64,000 bases of DNA, from contig JARHVA010004808.1 of NCBI GenBank assembly GCA_037957365.1, positions 1,284,001 to 1,348,000 of the forward strand, in the 5' to 3' direction. This stretch comes from Torreya grandis (taxonomy: Eukaryota; Streptophyta; Pinopsida; Cupressales; Taxaceae). Shown one piece after another: positions 23,101 to 34,689 of the stretch. The notes beneath the pieces were generated by a model. The model worked only from the letters and a program-made list of their open reading frames with translations, was not told the DNA's origin and ran no database searches. Every line of letters starts with the position of its first letter. Positions within the stretch are counted from its first letter, which is position 1. Made by a program: the position numbers and the translations under genes.

Positions 23101-26100
23101 TGGATGGTACCCAATGTGGCTTAAAATATTTTATTTGATAGCTATCCTCCACACACTAGGTATAATCTACAAGAGATATAAATTAGGATTATTCACTAGA
23201 TTGGTTTCAATTATGGGTGTGCTAAACATTTTTGCAACTAAAGTTTTATTGGCAAATGGATTCAAATTATATATGGGATAGGTATACAAATCTAATGGTT
23301 ATTGTGTTGGAAGATTACACTCTAATAATGTGGTATTTTAAACTTTTAATGTGGCCAAGGAGTTAGTTAAATTAGCTATAGCCATATTAGTTTATTGTAT
23401 TTTGGAATCAATAGTGTGAGAGGGTCAACTAGTTGACCTTTTCTTTTATCAAACACCTCTAGGGCTTGACTGAAAGTTTACCCTTGGATAGAATAAGCTT
23501 GGTTGTATAATAACTTAAGAGGTGTTTCTTTAGGTTTTATAAACAAATAGTGTAAATCCTCCATAGGAAAACCAAGGGTAAACTTTATTCCCATTTCCAA
23601 TAATATAATAAGATGTTCTTATTTATTTTCAAATAATTATCAATTGAATTGATCTTATCAATATTCATCACTAGGTGGCATGTTTAAAAGGTATATCATG
23701 TTATATCTATGCTCAATATCAAATGGTATATGTGAAATGCATAGTTGGTATTGGTTTTTTTTAATATTAAGTGATATAATTTGAAGGTATGGGTTATGAT
23801 GTTTAATTTCATCATTAGATGGCACATTAGCAAGGTATTATTGATCTTCTTCATCATTTACATAATGGTCATGCCCATAGGGATTATAAACTACCTTTGC
23901 ATCAAATGAGGGATCATAAATGGCCTAAATATTCATCTATTTAGGCATGTATAAGTTTATGATCTTTATCTTGAAAAGGTTTTGAATAATGTTAAGATTG
24001 TTTTGACCTAGTACGTGACCTCACTTGGAATATCACTTTGGAATTGGTTTAAGGTAATATGTTTGGCTTACATTAATGTAAATGTCAATTTAGAATCAAA
24101 GGTATGTTAATTTTAATGATTCAAACATGTTTCTCAAATGGTATGTTCAAAAGTTTTGGGCACAATGGTTTCAAGTATAAAATGTTTAATGTTTAAACTT
24201 TTTGAAATATTTGAATTCAGTCTTGTCTTGAAAGGTTTTGATCTTGTAAACTTGACTTTATGAATAAAGAAAGGAGACATGATTTATTTGAGGCACTTTA
24301 GAAACTTTTAAATGTGTGAAGGTTGGCATAATAATTGGATTTGGTTGATAATGGTGAATCAAGTTTTGAACTAAGCTTTAAATGTTTTGACTTCTAAAAG
24401 TTGGTTTTGGCATAATTTGACTATAATTGGAAATTGGTCTTGAAATTGGAATTGGTTTAAATTTGTAAATAATATTGATTAAAATTATCACTTGGATTTG
24501 AATTTAGGTTTGGATTAAAATGAATGGAATAATAAAAAAATTTAGACAATAAATTAGACCTTTGGTCTTGAATGGGTAAGTGAAGCTGTGATTTGGATTA
24601 GGACAAGATTTTTAGTTTTAATTGGGTAGCCTAATGACAGGGTTTGGATAAGTAAGATAGGTATTTTGACCAAGTTTTAGTACCTCATTATGTGTGTATA
24701 AAAATTATTTAGACTTGGACTTGGTTTGTTTGATTTGGTCTTAAGTATGAACAAAGTTTGGACACAACAATAAAAAAACAACCCACAAGAATTATAAGGT
24801 AATTTTAGTAACTGAAGCAAGTTTGCATATCATTCATTAAACCTTTGAAATGCTCATATTGATAGAGGATTATAAAATTTAAATGTTTATTAAAGAAATT
24901 ATTGTAATTTATTGGTGTTATTTTAACCCCACCCTTCTCTCAAAAGGCCCATAAAAGTAAGGCAATATTCAAGGGTTGTTACCTTTTCACCCTTGTGTCA
25001 ATGAATGATCCATAAGAAAAGAGGAAACTAAGAAGTTATCCAATATTTTTCCATTCATGGGAAGGTATTATCCCTTCATAACCAATTCAATCATAGGGGT
25101 TTCAATGAAGTGCTACTAAATTTGGGGTTTACTTATAATTTTACTTAGATTTATAGATAGTCCCTATATAGCTCATGGTAAATGGGCACAAGTTCATCAA
25201 TGAATAAGTTTAATATTATTTCCAAGATTTATCCTTTGAAGGGAACCAAACCTTGGCATAGTGTATTTGAAATAACTCCTTGGGGTTATTTCCTCACATA
25301 ATGATGTGCAAACACAAAGTTAGGTATTCATGATGGAAATTCTCCTCAATTTGTATAGCCCACCAGATAAACATGGTTTGACATGATGCTAAGATATGAC
25401 TTCCTAGTGAACACACACCTAAGATTTATAGGAAGGTGATGAACTCCACCCAAATTCAAATGAAAAATATGGTAAAAGGCATATAGTAACTTTACATTTT
25501 TGAGTCACCCAAAAATGGGAGAGCATATGCATAAAAAAAACCTCGTAAAATAATCAAGTAATAAGCAAAACTTGAAAGAAAGTAAATAACATGAAAATGA
25601 ATAAGTTTTGTTATAACCCAATTGAAATGTGATTTTTTTTAATTACCAAATAAAAATATGAAGTAATATTGATTTTTTTGAATCAAAATGCCACTTTTTT
25701 GGCTAAGGTCCTATGGAAAAAATGATTATAAGTTTGATAAATGTGGTTTTAAGCCAATAAGGAGCTTGAAAGAGAGTTTGATTAAGTCTTGGCCTTGTTA
25801 CATAATGATTTCGTAAATTCACAAACTAATTTCACTACTTAGTCTTCCAATTTCACTACTATATTCTACACACAAAACACAATAAAGTCAGAACATGTTT
25901 TTTTATTACTAAACACAATTTCACTACTAGGATTGATGATTTCATAAATATTAACCTATATATAAAAATAGATAGAAAAGCTATATAATGATTTTGATAC
26001 TAAGTTTAATTATTTCACTAAGGTTAACTAAAATTTTAAAAATGTTAAAAAAATTCATCAAAATGAAAATGATTTCACCATAATTTATTCCAATTTCATG

Positions 26101-26549
26101 ATTAAAACCTACAGAGATAGAATAGTCAGAACATTAAAAAGTAGACAAAGATGATTTCACTAATACTTAGAATGATTTCACTAATTTTGTTTATGAATTT
26201 GTGATTATTTAGAAAACACAATTAAAAAAAAGTTTTTAAAATATTTTATAGATTTTAAATGATTTTGCCATAGTGAAATTGATTTCACTAAAGATATCCT
26301 ACAAATTTGTAATTAGTCAAAAAAATGGAGAAAATAGGTAAAGATGATTTCACCATTACAACAAATTATTTCACTAAATATTGTTCCAATTTCATAGTTA
26401 CATGGTAACAAATTCACTATTTGGTATATAACAAACATCAACAAAATTTTGAATAAATAAGAGTGAATTAGTTTGTTTGTAAGGCTAATTCTAGTAATTA
26501 TAAGAATGTAAATGTTATATAAAAGTTTATATGATGCATCATATCCTTT
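23100..26549 (-). other. 5' leader of the minus-strand Tat element
   Basis: About 3.4 kb between the primer-binding site and the recognisable start of gag. The plus strand from 23900 to 24800 is strongly T/G-rich (so A/C-rich on the sense strand). No domain was recognised in any frame. The 25800-26400 part holds many copies of a GATTTCACTA-like motif. Long leaders are known in Tat/Ogre-type elements, some with an extra ORF, but none is evident here. Confidence 0.5.
25825..26380. repeat. degenerate array of GATTTCACTA motifs in the Tat leader
   Basis: At least ten copies of (A/G)ATTTCACTA or close variants (ATTTCACCA, GATTTCATAA) occur, for example near 25829, 25848, 25917, 26010, 26070, 26154, 26172, 26281, 26346 and 26368. 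Spacing is irregular. Confidence 0.6.
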
Positions 26550-26560
26550 GGGTCCCACCA
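26550..26560 (-). other. primer-binding site of the minus-strand Tat element
   Basis: Plus-strand GGGTCCCACCA reads on the minus strand as TGGTGGGACCC, the complement of a tRNA 3' end including CCA. It lies 12 nt from the LTR edge at 26573. I cannot name the tRNA from the sequence alone. Confidence 0.75.
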
Positions 26561-26572
26561 GGAGTGATATAA

Positions 26573-27628
26573 TGTAGATTAAAAATCTAAGAGAGGTTAG
26601 CCAATATGTTAGTGAAAACAATAAAAATAACTTGAAGAACTAACATCTCAATCATAATACCTAGGTTGAGCTATGTGGAAAACAAGCAAGAAATGCATAT
26701 TAGAAGATAAAAATCCCATTTATACTTCCTTAGAATATTTTCATGAGAATCGATCTAAAGAGGTTGAGCTTGGCTTGTAGATTTAGAAGTGTTTATTAAT
26801 TCTTGATGCCTCATGTGGGAAGCACCTTTTCTTGTCAACACTTGATTATTTACTTAGCTTTGGCATACAAATTGATTGAAGATCCTTGTATAATTTGATA
26901 GAGTAAGTTTGCATGAAAAAGCTTATCTATAATGTCTAAAGGCCCTTTTATTTATAATTTTTTTAGATGTTTGTGAACCATTGATTTGAGATCAATATAA
27001 ATGGTGGAGTCTGAGTCCTCAAACTCATGATCACCCACATGGAGTGTGTAAGATAAACCATTAAGGCCATTCAGAGTATGGAAGGCATGTTAGAAGAAAA
27101 GTGCAATGATGAGCCATTTTAGAGTGTGTAAAAGAGGTGTAAGAGGAAGAGTGTGTAAAAGGGGTGTAAGAAATGTCATAAAATTTTCTTTCTTACACAC
27201 TTTTCTTATTATTTCATCTATTTTTGAGGTAATATTCCAATTTTAAATTTAGGAAAATAGGATAATTCCAAATCCATGTATTTTCCTATTAGAGGAATGA
27301 TTAGACTTGATTAAGTAGGATTAATCAATAATTAGAAGAATGGTGTTTTTTTTATAATTTTTATATTTGATAATAAAGTATTCATTTAATTTCATTGTGA
27401 ATAAACTTGCAAAGGGTTGATTTAATTTAGGATGCACTCAATAAGATTAATGTTTCAATATGATCCATTACCCCAATCAATGATGTGTTATTGCAATTTT
27501 GGGTTAAAATAATAGTTGTGAATGAAAATTAAGTATAATGGTGATTTTTGGTTTAAATTGCACGTGATTATGGAAAATTAATCTTGATTTTATCTTAGAT
27601 GTGAAGGTGATTAAAATGAAGTGTCACA
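26573..27628 (-). repeat. 5' LTR of the minus-strand Tat element
   Basis: Plus-strand ends are TGTAGATTAAAAATC and GAAGTGTCACA, an intact TG..CA pair. It matches 12350-13402 over its full length. Confidence 0.9.
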
Positions 27629-27633
27629 TCTAT
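27629..27633. repeat. probable target-site duplication, right copy (TCTAT)
   Basis: Corresponds to TCTAC at 12345-12349, with one mismatch. Confidence 0.5.
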
Positions 27634-28935
27634 CAATTCCAATCAATCGGCAGGCTTATTCATGTTATACAAAGTGATCGATGATATTTTTGATGGATTT
27701 TTTATTATGTCATCACTATAAAGTTAAATAATTTTATCTATTATATCCATTCATATATCTATATACCCTATCTATCTATGTATCTATCCATCCATCCATT
27801 TATCAATCCATCCAACCTTCTATCTATCTAAGGTAAAGGTTTTCTCTTGGTCTTTACCTTACTAGGTGTCAACTTGGTGCATGAGATGCCCTTTATGACA
27901 CCAAAGTATCCTCTTAAAATTAAACATAAATATATTCTTTAATGTTTTACTCACGTTTTGACCTCATGACTAGTGTGGCAATAAATTTATCCCTTTCAAT
28001 CCACCTAAACTAGGGTGTGTACATGTGTATTGAGTATATATTATAACTTTTTGAAAGTTATATACCAAAATATGTGTTGAATGAAAATGTCCCTATGGAT
28101 CATATAATTTGGTAATTAAAACTTTACAAACTATTGTTGTAAGATGTCACTTATATTTAATAATATTCAATACCAAATATACTTCAATGTGTGTACTTTT
28201 GTGTTCATCCACTTATTATTGAGGGGTACATGTTGTAAGACATGTACCTTTAATATGTATTATGAAATTATTACATCATAAGGAGTAGGTACACTATAAA
28301 AAATATATGGATTAAGGAATTATTCACAAAAAATTTTGAACATTGGAAGCTTTCTATTGCTCCTGCCACTAGTAAAACTATATTACTCTAATATTATTTC
28401 TCTTATGTATTATTTATCTTTAATGGTAACATATACTCTTCCATGGATTAAATATATAATAATGGAATAAGTAAATGTAATATTAGAGGAGGGTGGAGGG
28501 TGAGTAATTATATATTCTAATGTCATTTTAGTTTTTTTTAGATTTTCTACTAACTATGACCATGTCAAAAATAATGTCACTTGTTTATTTAAAAATTAGT
28601 TTTGGCAAAAGAAGTGGTTGTATCAGAAATTTAGTTCTAGATCCTTACATTTCTCCTCTATTTATGGGAATTGATACAAATATTTTTTTTTCTAGTTCAT
28701 ATTTAAATTCTAATGAAAATTGGAAATTTAAGCACATACTTTAATAGGATGCTTCCTAAAGTTGAATTATGTAAAATGGTAAACCATATCTACTCATGAA
28801 AAACACTTGTGTAATAATTAAAAAAAAATACTAATTCCATTTAATTGGCATGATTTATTAATTTTCAAAAAGAAATTGATGATATTTTTGATGTATTTTA
28901 CACCATGTCATTTAATTATATCATCACTCTCAATT
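27634..28935 (+). repeat. repeated block A, copy 2, flanked by short direct repeats
   Basis: A segment r1 (27634-27755) is followed by block A (27760-28820, matching 11290-12344) and by r2 (28825-28935), which resembles r1 (both contain GATGATATTTTTGATG and a later TCATCACT). The order A1 - [Tat element] - r1 - A2 - r2 is what one expects if a unit A+r of about 1.2 kb was tandemly duplicated and the Tat element later landed between A1 and r1. The open frame at 28556-28744 has no domain. Confidence 0.65.
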
Positions 28936-29434
28936 CAAATTAGTTGCATTCCATGTTTAGATAGATTGACCTTGTTAAATTATAATTTTCATTCGATGTT
29001 ACATTGATTTAGTAATGGTAAATTTGTCACAATGGTAAAGACAAACTTCACTTTAGATATCTTATCAATAAAATATGGTAGTCAACAAGTGATGTTTAGG
29101 AGAAACATTTTTTAGACAAATACAATTGTAAATTACATAGTGGGTATCAAATAACTTAAGAAATGCTAGAAATCAGACAACAAACATGCAAGAGAAATGA
29201 TCAATTCCTACTTTAATGATTTATGTTGTGATTTAATATTCAAACTTATTATGGGGATACCATAAAATTCATGAAATTACAAATGATGCCTTTTCACATG
29301 TACAAAAAGTATTTTTAGTTTTTTAATGGATATTGATGTAGTATCAAAAATCTTCAAGTTGATCTTAGTAAACACCTTAATAATGTTAGATGACATATTT
29401 ATTTATTTTCTTAAAAAATTGATTGAATGCTTAT
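28936..29434. other. AT-rich spacer without recognisable gene
   Basis: Separates the repeated block from the plus-strand Tat element. No coding frame or repeat was recognised. Confidence 0.45.
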
Positions 29435-31426
29435 TATTTTCCAAAATTGGCCTACATCTAAATCTTTTGTCTATATCCTAAGCAATCTTCATCTACAACT
29501 ATGGTTTGAAGATAAGGGAAAGAATTACTTCCTTGAAGGTTTTGGATTAATTGTCTCTTATTAATGAGTATAATTATATAGAAGAACAATAAAGGAATTG
29601 GTTTTCACAAATAAGACAATGAGCTAGTTCATAATTGGTGACCTTTAAATGTCTAAACTCAGTCATGATCTATCTAGTTCATTCGATTAAAAGAATTTTC
29701 AAGTTCCATTCTAAGTATATGCCTTCAAAAATGATCTAAAAGTATGAGGCATACTAGGGGAAGTCAAATTAAATCCATATTAGATAGCATTTTGGATTAA
29801 AAATCTTTAATAGGATCTTGAGAAAGAACGTAGGGATGTCAAGTGTCAAAACCTCTCTTGATCAGATCAAAAATCAATGACACGTAGGCACTCATCCAAG
29901 TCAATAAGTTAAAATATATCAACAACACGCATTCACTCATGTAAATGAAGATATATCCTTGAGAACAAGGTCAAAAAGGTCAATGGATCCTAAGATTGAA
30001 TGTGTTGATGACAAGTGTCACAATCATAATGAATTAGTAGATCAATAATGCACATTTGATCATGTAGATCAAAGATAGATGACGTACACTCAATCATGCA
30101 ATTGGAGATTGATGGTGTAAGCAAAGTCAATAAGTCAATGAGACTAAATTGCATGAGAGGCCACCACATGATATAATCATGTTAACTAGATGGAGATTGA
30201 CATCAGGGTCCATATAAGGAATAAGGGGTTACCATGTGTCACAATCTTAAATGTAGATCAAAGATCAATAGTTAGAATTACAGGTCAAAGTTAGGAGACT
30301 CCTAAGGAGATATATGGAGCAAATTTGATGAATTTATAAGGTGGAAAGGATGAAGACACGTGTCCAAATTAGTAATGGTCATTATTTTAAAATGAAATAA
30401 ATAGTGTGGTAGGGAGATGCCATATAAATGGATACATTAGATCAAAAGGTTTCACCACCTAAATAGGCAAATGTATAAATGTGAGATCAAAATATGATTT
30501 GGGATACTAGATCAGGTTCTTCAAATTCATAGGCTACCATTAAATCTTAATTTAGACCCTTGGTTTGAATATTTAGAACCTACATGCCCTATTTTCTAGT
30601 GTTGTAGTGTTATTTAATGACTGTGTTCATCACTCTTTAAAGGGATCCATGTGCATAATGAGTTCTTTAATTACATAATGCTTAGGGGTAGAATAGGTCC
30701 ATTTAAACCTAATATATATCAAATTTGGGCTACTATCTATCGAAATGAGACTAAGCATGGTGGGTCTTCACCGAGATTATGACTATATGAAAACTAATAA
30801 ATGGGATTGGTTTTCATTTATAGTAAACCCATGTTCAGGGTTTGAAGTAGGGTTAGGGTTATGATTGTGAAAGGAGAGTTAGAAGGGACACCAAATAATG
30901 TAAAGAGCATATTAAGATGAAACACAATTTTGTAAGCTCATTAAAAATATGGAGAGTCTGGAGGTTGAGAAAGGCAAGTGGAGCATTCAATGAAATTTCA
31001 AAAGTCATTAGAGACTGTTCCCTTTTAATATATCATGACTCATCATCCTTAACAAGTTATTGTCTTCTAGTGTGTTTATAAGCCAATGAGATGGCTTTAA
31101 GACTATTTGGATTTGATAAAGGTTAATTTATTATAGTCGATGAGTATTTTATTATGATGCGTTAGTGTTTATTTCATGCTTACATGAGTTCTCCTTTAAA
31201 AATTTGTGCATCACCCTTTTATCTCTTTTAGTAAATCTTTACCCCTTCTCTATCCCTTTTCCCAGTAGAAGCATTAGTTTAGGTAATCCACCAAGAGGAA
31301 TTTGACCTTATTTTAAGGTTTAACCCCATAATGGGATACCCACAGCCTGGGGTTGTTCAAAATTTTTGGCTTGGTTGGAAGAATCCTAAAGAAAACCCTC
31401 CAAGGGTGTAAATTAAGACCAAAATA
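29435..31426 (+). repeat. 5' LTR of the plus-strand Tat element
   Basis: Matches 47409-49881. Shared text includes CCAAAATTGGCCTACAT, AGAAGAACAATAAA, TTGTGAAAGGAG (30866 and 48837), CCAAGAGGAA (31291 and 49750) and CCCTCCAAGGGTG near the end. The opening TG has become TA. Relative to the 3' LTR it lacks the part equal to about 49105-49608, which holds the TATA-like site. Confidence 0.82.
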
Positions 31427-31440
31427 ATTTTTATCATACT

Positions 31441-31450
31441 TAATGGGACC
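31441..31450 (+). other. degraded primer-binding site, Tat family type
   Basis: TAATGGGACC, against TGGTGGGACC in the minus-strand Tat element, lies 14 nt after the LTR. The two changes are G to A. Confidence 0.5.
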
Positions 31451-31557
31451 AATTTTAAAGAATTTTGGTGAAGTTTTACGTTGGTTTGATCAATTTTTAA
31501 TATTTATATCTTTCATCTTTTAGTATGTAGTGACTCCAAAGAAAACTCAATGTTTTA

Positions 31558-32960
31558 GTGGTAGAGCAGAAGCTATCTTTCATAGCAAAGATGACTACAA
31601 GATTAGCTTCTATAGGTATTCCTTTTGAATTTGTTGAATTACCTTTAAACTTAGTAATAATCTTAAGATTTTATAACACTCATTCATACAAAGGAAAATT
31701 TCTTCCTAAACTAATTTCTAATCTACCTCTACAAGAAGGTCTTTGTTGGGTCTTTTTACTACCATAACAGCCCATAAGCTTTCCCTTTTGTGGATTTCAA
31801 TGGTCAGATTCCTTTATACCTCTATTAGTATGATCCCATTCCAATGATAGCTCTTAAAAGTGTTCCTTAATTTATATGAGACCAATATACAACCCCTTCT
31901 GAGCACCTTAGAGATATAGCCAACTTTTGCAATATTCATGACATAAATGAAGAAAATGTGGCTATTAGGTTGTTGGAAATTTCATTCAAGGGCAAAGCCT
32001 TAGACTAGTATATAAACCTTACTGCTAAATCCATTACATAATGGGATCAATTAGGTGATGCATTGTGTAAGATATTTAAAGATAAGAGTGACCACTTGTC
32101 ACTTGTAGAACAATTAACCACAATAAAAAACATTCCTCATGAGGTTATACAGGATTTTAATACTAGGTTTTAGAAGACATGAGATAGAATTCCAATCTCT
32201 ATTATGCCTAATCTTAGCTATGCTTTCTTTTACTATCTAAAATTTCTCAATAGTGATATTACGATAATGATTTAGTCTATGGTAGGAAACACACTACCGG
32301 AGGCTTATGAGGTGGTAATCAGAGCAAAGAATTGTCTAGTACAAGCTAGTAAGCTTAAAATTAGGCCACTAATGCCTTTTTTTCCTAAGATTCAACCACC
32401 TCTTGTTTCCATTCCTACTCTTTATACCATTCCTCCTATGCCAACACTTGTTTCCCTACTTACACCAAAGTAAGAGAAGGCTTTAACTAGTCAATCTAGT
32501 GACTCCCAAGAGCTTAAGAACATGTTTCAATCCCAATTAAATATACCTTATCAATCTCCTTGTCAGCCTTAACAACAATCTTATCAAACAAATAGGCCAC
32601 CCTATTGAGGAAATTTCCAAGGACAAGGCTAAAGACAAGGACAACCTAACTATGTTAGGCAAAACAATTATAATCCAAATGCTACAACCAACTAACACTT
32701 TTGTCCCTACAAAAAACAACATTTCTCAAGAAAGTGAGGGTACCATGCCTTAGAATTAGTCTTTTAGTTAATCCATTGTCCTAAACATTAATTTCAATCA
32801 ATATTTTAATGATCAATGGTATAAGGCTTCTAGATATGGATACAATCAAGCTCTTATGGCTCAAAACATAGAAGTACCTATGATGAAGAAACTAGAAGGG
32901 CCTCAACAAGGCTAAGGGCCGAATGAGAGATAAAACTAGTTGGATGCTACAATGGTTAAC
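31558..32960 (+). pseudogene. gag: gag pseudogene of the plus-strand Tat element
   Basis: One plus-strand frame from about 31885 to 32473 reads as the retrotransposon gag domain: PSEHLRDIANFCNIHDINEE, AIRLLEISFKGKAL, WDQLGDALCKIFKDKSDHL, EQLTTIKNIPHEVIQDFNTR, then IRAKNCLVQASKLK and a Pro-rich tail. The frame is kept for about 200 codons. Its only breaks are single stops (TAG, TAA and TGA) at sites where Trp or Gln is expected. A Gln/Asn-rich region follows to about 32960. The upstream frame at 31558-31767 probably holds the N-terminal part in another frame. Confidence 0.78.
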
Positions 32961-33449
32961 TATGAGCAAAGAGAGTGTTATGCACTCAATCAATAGGCTA
33001 ATTCTAGCCAGGCATACATTTTAGTGACAGCTAATACAAGGTTCAAAAGAAGGAATTTGGATGGTAATCAAGAAGCAGTCAAATATTCTCCTACTATTAC
33101 TCCATTACTATTAAAGCTAAAGGAACCTACTACTTCTCCAAAGGTTTCAATAATTTAAAGAAATCAGAATCAAGGGAATGCTTTTATGCCCCAAAGCTTA
33201 TAAATTCAAAGTATGATTGTGGCTCCTAAAGTACAACTAAAAGTTGGTGGTTTGCCCATCAATATTGTTGAAAAAATGAAAAATTACAATATGAGTGTGC
33301 CAATGTGGGACATCCTTTTTATGCCTGGTTAGGTGGATATCCTCCAAGAAGGTTTGTCAAAGATCAATGTTTCTAAGAAGCTACCAAGCAAGGAAAATAT
33401 GGTTCTCACCAATGAAACCAAGGGAACTAATAAATGAAAATCAAATAAG

Positions 33450-33870
33450 GTGGTCAAACCTCCTACCTTATACGTTTCTATGATCATTCATGACTCCTTG
33501 GTACATAAATACATGATAGATAGTGGATTAAGTACTTAAGTGATGCCAAAGTCAATAGTAGATCAACTTGGTTTGACATATGAAACCTAATCTAAGGGAT
33601 TTTTATATTTTTATGAATATTTTACTAAGCCATCTAGCATTATCAAAGGTCTAAACTTGACCCTACATGCTTGTTCTAGTGTCTCAGTGGCTCAGGATGT
33701 GTTGACTCTAGATGTGCCTCCTCATTTTGTTTTATGCTTATATAGAGACTTCAAAATAAAAATTAGGCATTATATAGAAGTAGATTGGTATTACATGGAT
33801 TTAAAGACAATGTATGGGACCAAGGTGTCTATCAAAGTTAAGCCTATTACACAATTTCACATATAACCTT
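33450..33870 (+). pseudogene. pol: protease domain of the plus-strand Tat element (pseudogene)
   Basis: The frame reads YVSMIIHDSLVHKYMIDSG and then VMPKSIVDQLGLTYE, with the aspartic protease active site Asp-Ser-Gly at 33519-33527. After a frameshift it continues as LNLTLHACSSVSVAQDVLTL and DVPPHFVLCLYRDFKIK, then YGTKVSIKVKP (33657-33866). One stop follows the active-site loop. It would have processed the polyprotein; as it stands it is broken. Confidence 0.75.
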
Positions 33871-34109
33871 ATGGGCAAAGTATCCCAAACATCAATTGTA
33901 CCATCTTTGATGAAGATGAACACCTAGTTGGTCAAAAACTAGACACCCATCCTGAGAGCATAACTAATATTTTATTAGTTGAGTTATGGAGTGAAAATCA
34001 AGTAAATGACCCTTTGGAAGGTGTTGAATAAAGATACATGGGAGTCTACTTCTTGCATGAAGGGAATGAGTCCATGCCATCCCTCACTAGGCCACAAGAA
34101 AATACTAGT

Positions 34110-34530
34110 GGTTTGTGTAAATTATTCTTTTATGGATCAAGGAGAAAATATGGGGTAGGTGTAGGTGTGATGTTAGTATCTCCCTCAACTAATAAATACT
34201 TCTCTTATTATAGTTTCTAGTTTAATTTCTCTTATAATGCAAATGAGTATGAGGGCCAGAATGGCCTTGAATGGGATAGTACGAGGGGGATCAAATAGTT
34301 ACAAGTGTATAGGGATAGTGAGTTGATAGTATATCAGGTCAGAGGCCAAAACACCACAAAGAATCCCTTGACTAAATCCTACAAACATAGAGTGTGGGAT
34401 ATACTTAAAGACTTTAAGGCCTTAAACATCCAAGTAGTGCCAAGGAACCAAAACCAAAATGTTAATAGGTTAGCATCTATGGAAGCTCAATTTGACATCC
34501 CAAATGAGTTAAGGTCCAAAGTGTAGCCAC
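34110..34530 (+). pseudogene. pol: extra RNase H domain placed between protease and reverse transcriptase
   Basis: The plus strand reads LCKLFFYGSRRKYGVGVG, then VMLVSPSTNKYFS, YNANEYEG after a stop, VYRDSELIVYQVRGQN, YKHRVWDILKDFKALNIQVV, PRNQNQNVNRLAS and AQFDIPNELRSKV. The layout (DGS-like start, NEYEG, RDSELIV, PRNQN) is that of the extra RNase H of Tat elements; the first catalytic Asp has become Tyr (FYGS). In the minus-strand Tat element the equivalent domain lies after the first RNase H. Here no second copy is seen between the first RNase H and integrase. Contiguous frames on both sides argue against an assembly or insertion artefact. Confidence 0.72.
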
Positions 34531-34689
34531 ATGTTAAAGAAGTGGTAAGACCATCAGTACCAGATAATGGAGATCATTAGTATGTCTTCAATAGTGACCA
34601 ACATATTGCTTGTTTCTTGCAGCAAGAAGATAAATTTTTCTCAATAAACCAAGGTAAATTCCAACATCATTATGAGTATCAAATTATTT

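Larger units (their letters stand above)
12350..27628 (-). mobile_element. complete but inactive Ty3/gypsy Tat-type retrotransposon, minus strand
   Basis: A 15.3-kb element with LTRs of 1053 bp (12350-13402) and 1056 bp (26573-27628), a probable TCTAC/TCTAT target duplication, a primer-binding site at 26550-26560 and a polypurine tract at 13403-13413. On the minus strand the order is leader (about 3.4 kb) - gag - protease - reverse transcriptase - RNase H - extra RNase H - integrase - 2.1-kb 3' region - LTR. That is the usual Tat arrangement. All coding parts carry stops and frameshifts, yet domain spacing is kept and no large foreign insertion is visible. It interrupts a tandem pair of repeated blocks. 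Confidence 0.88.

Noticed and set aside
26313..26621. Minus-strand hydrophobic frame of 102 codons
   Set aside because: It spans the LTR edge, primer-binding site and motif array of the Tat element, so it cannot be a separate gene.
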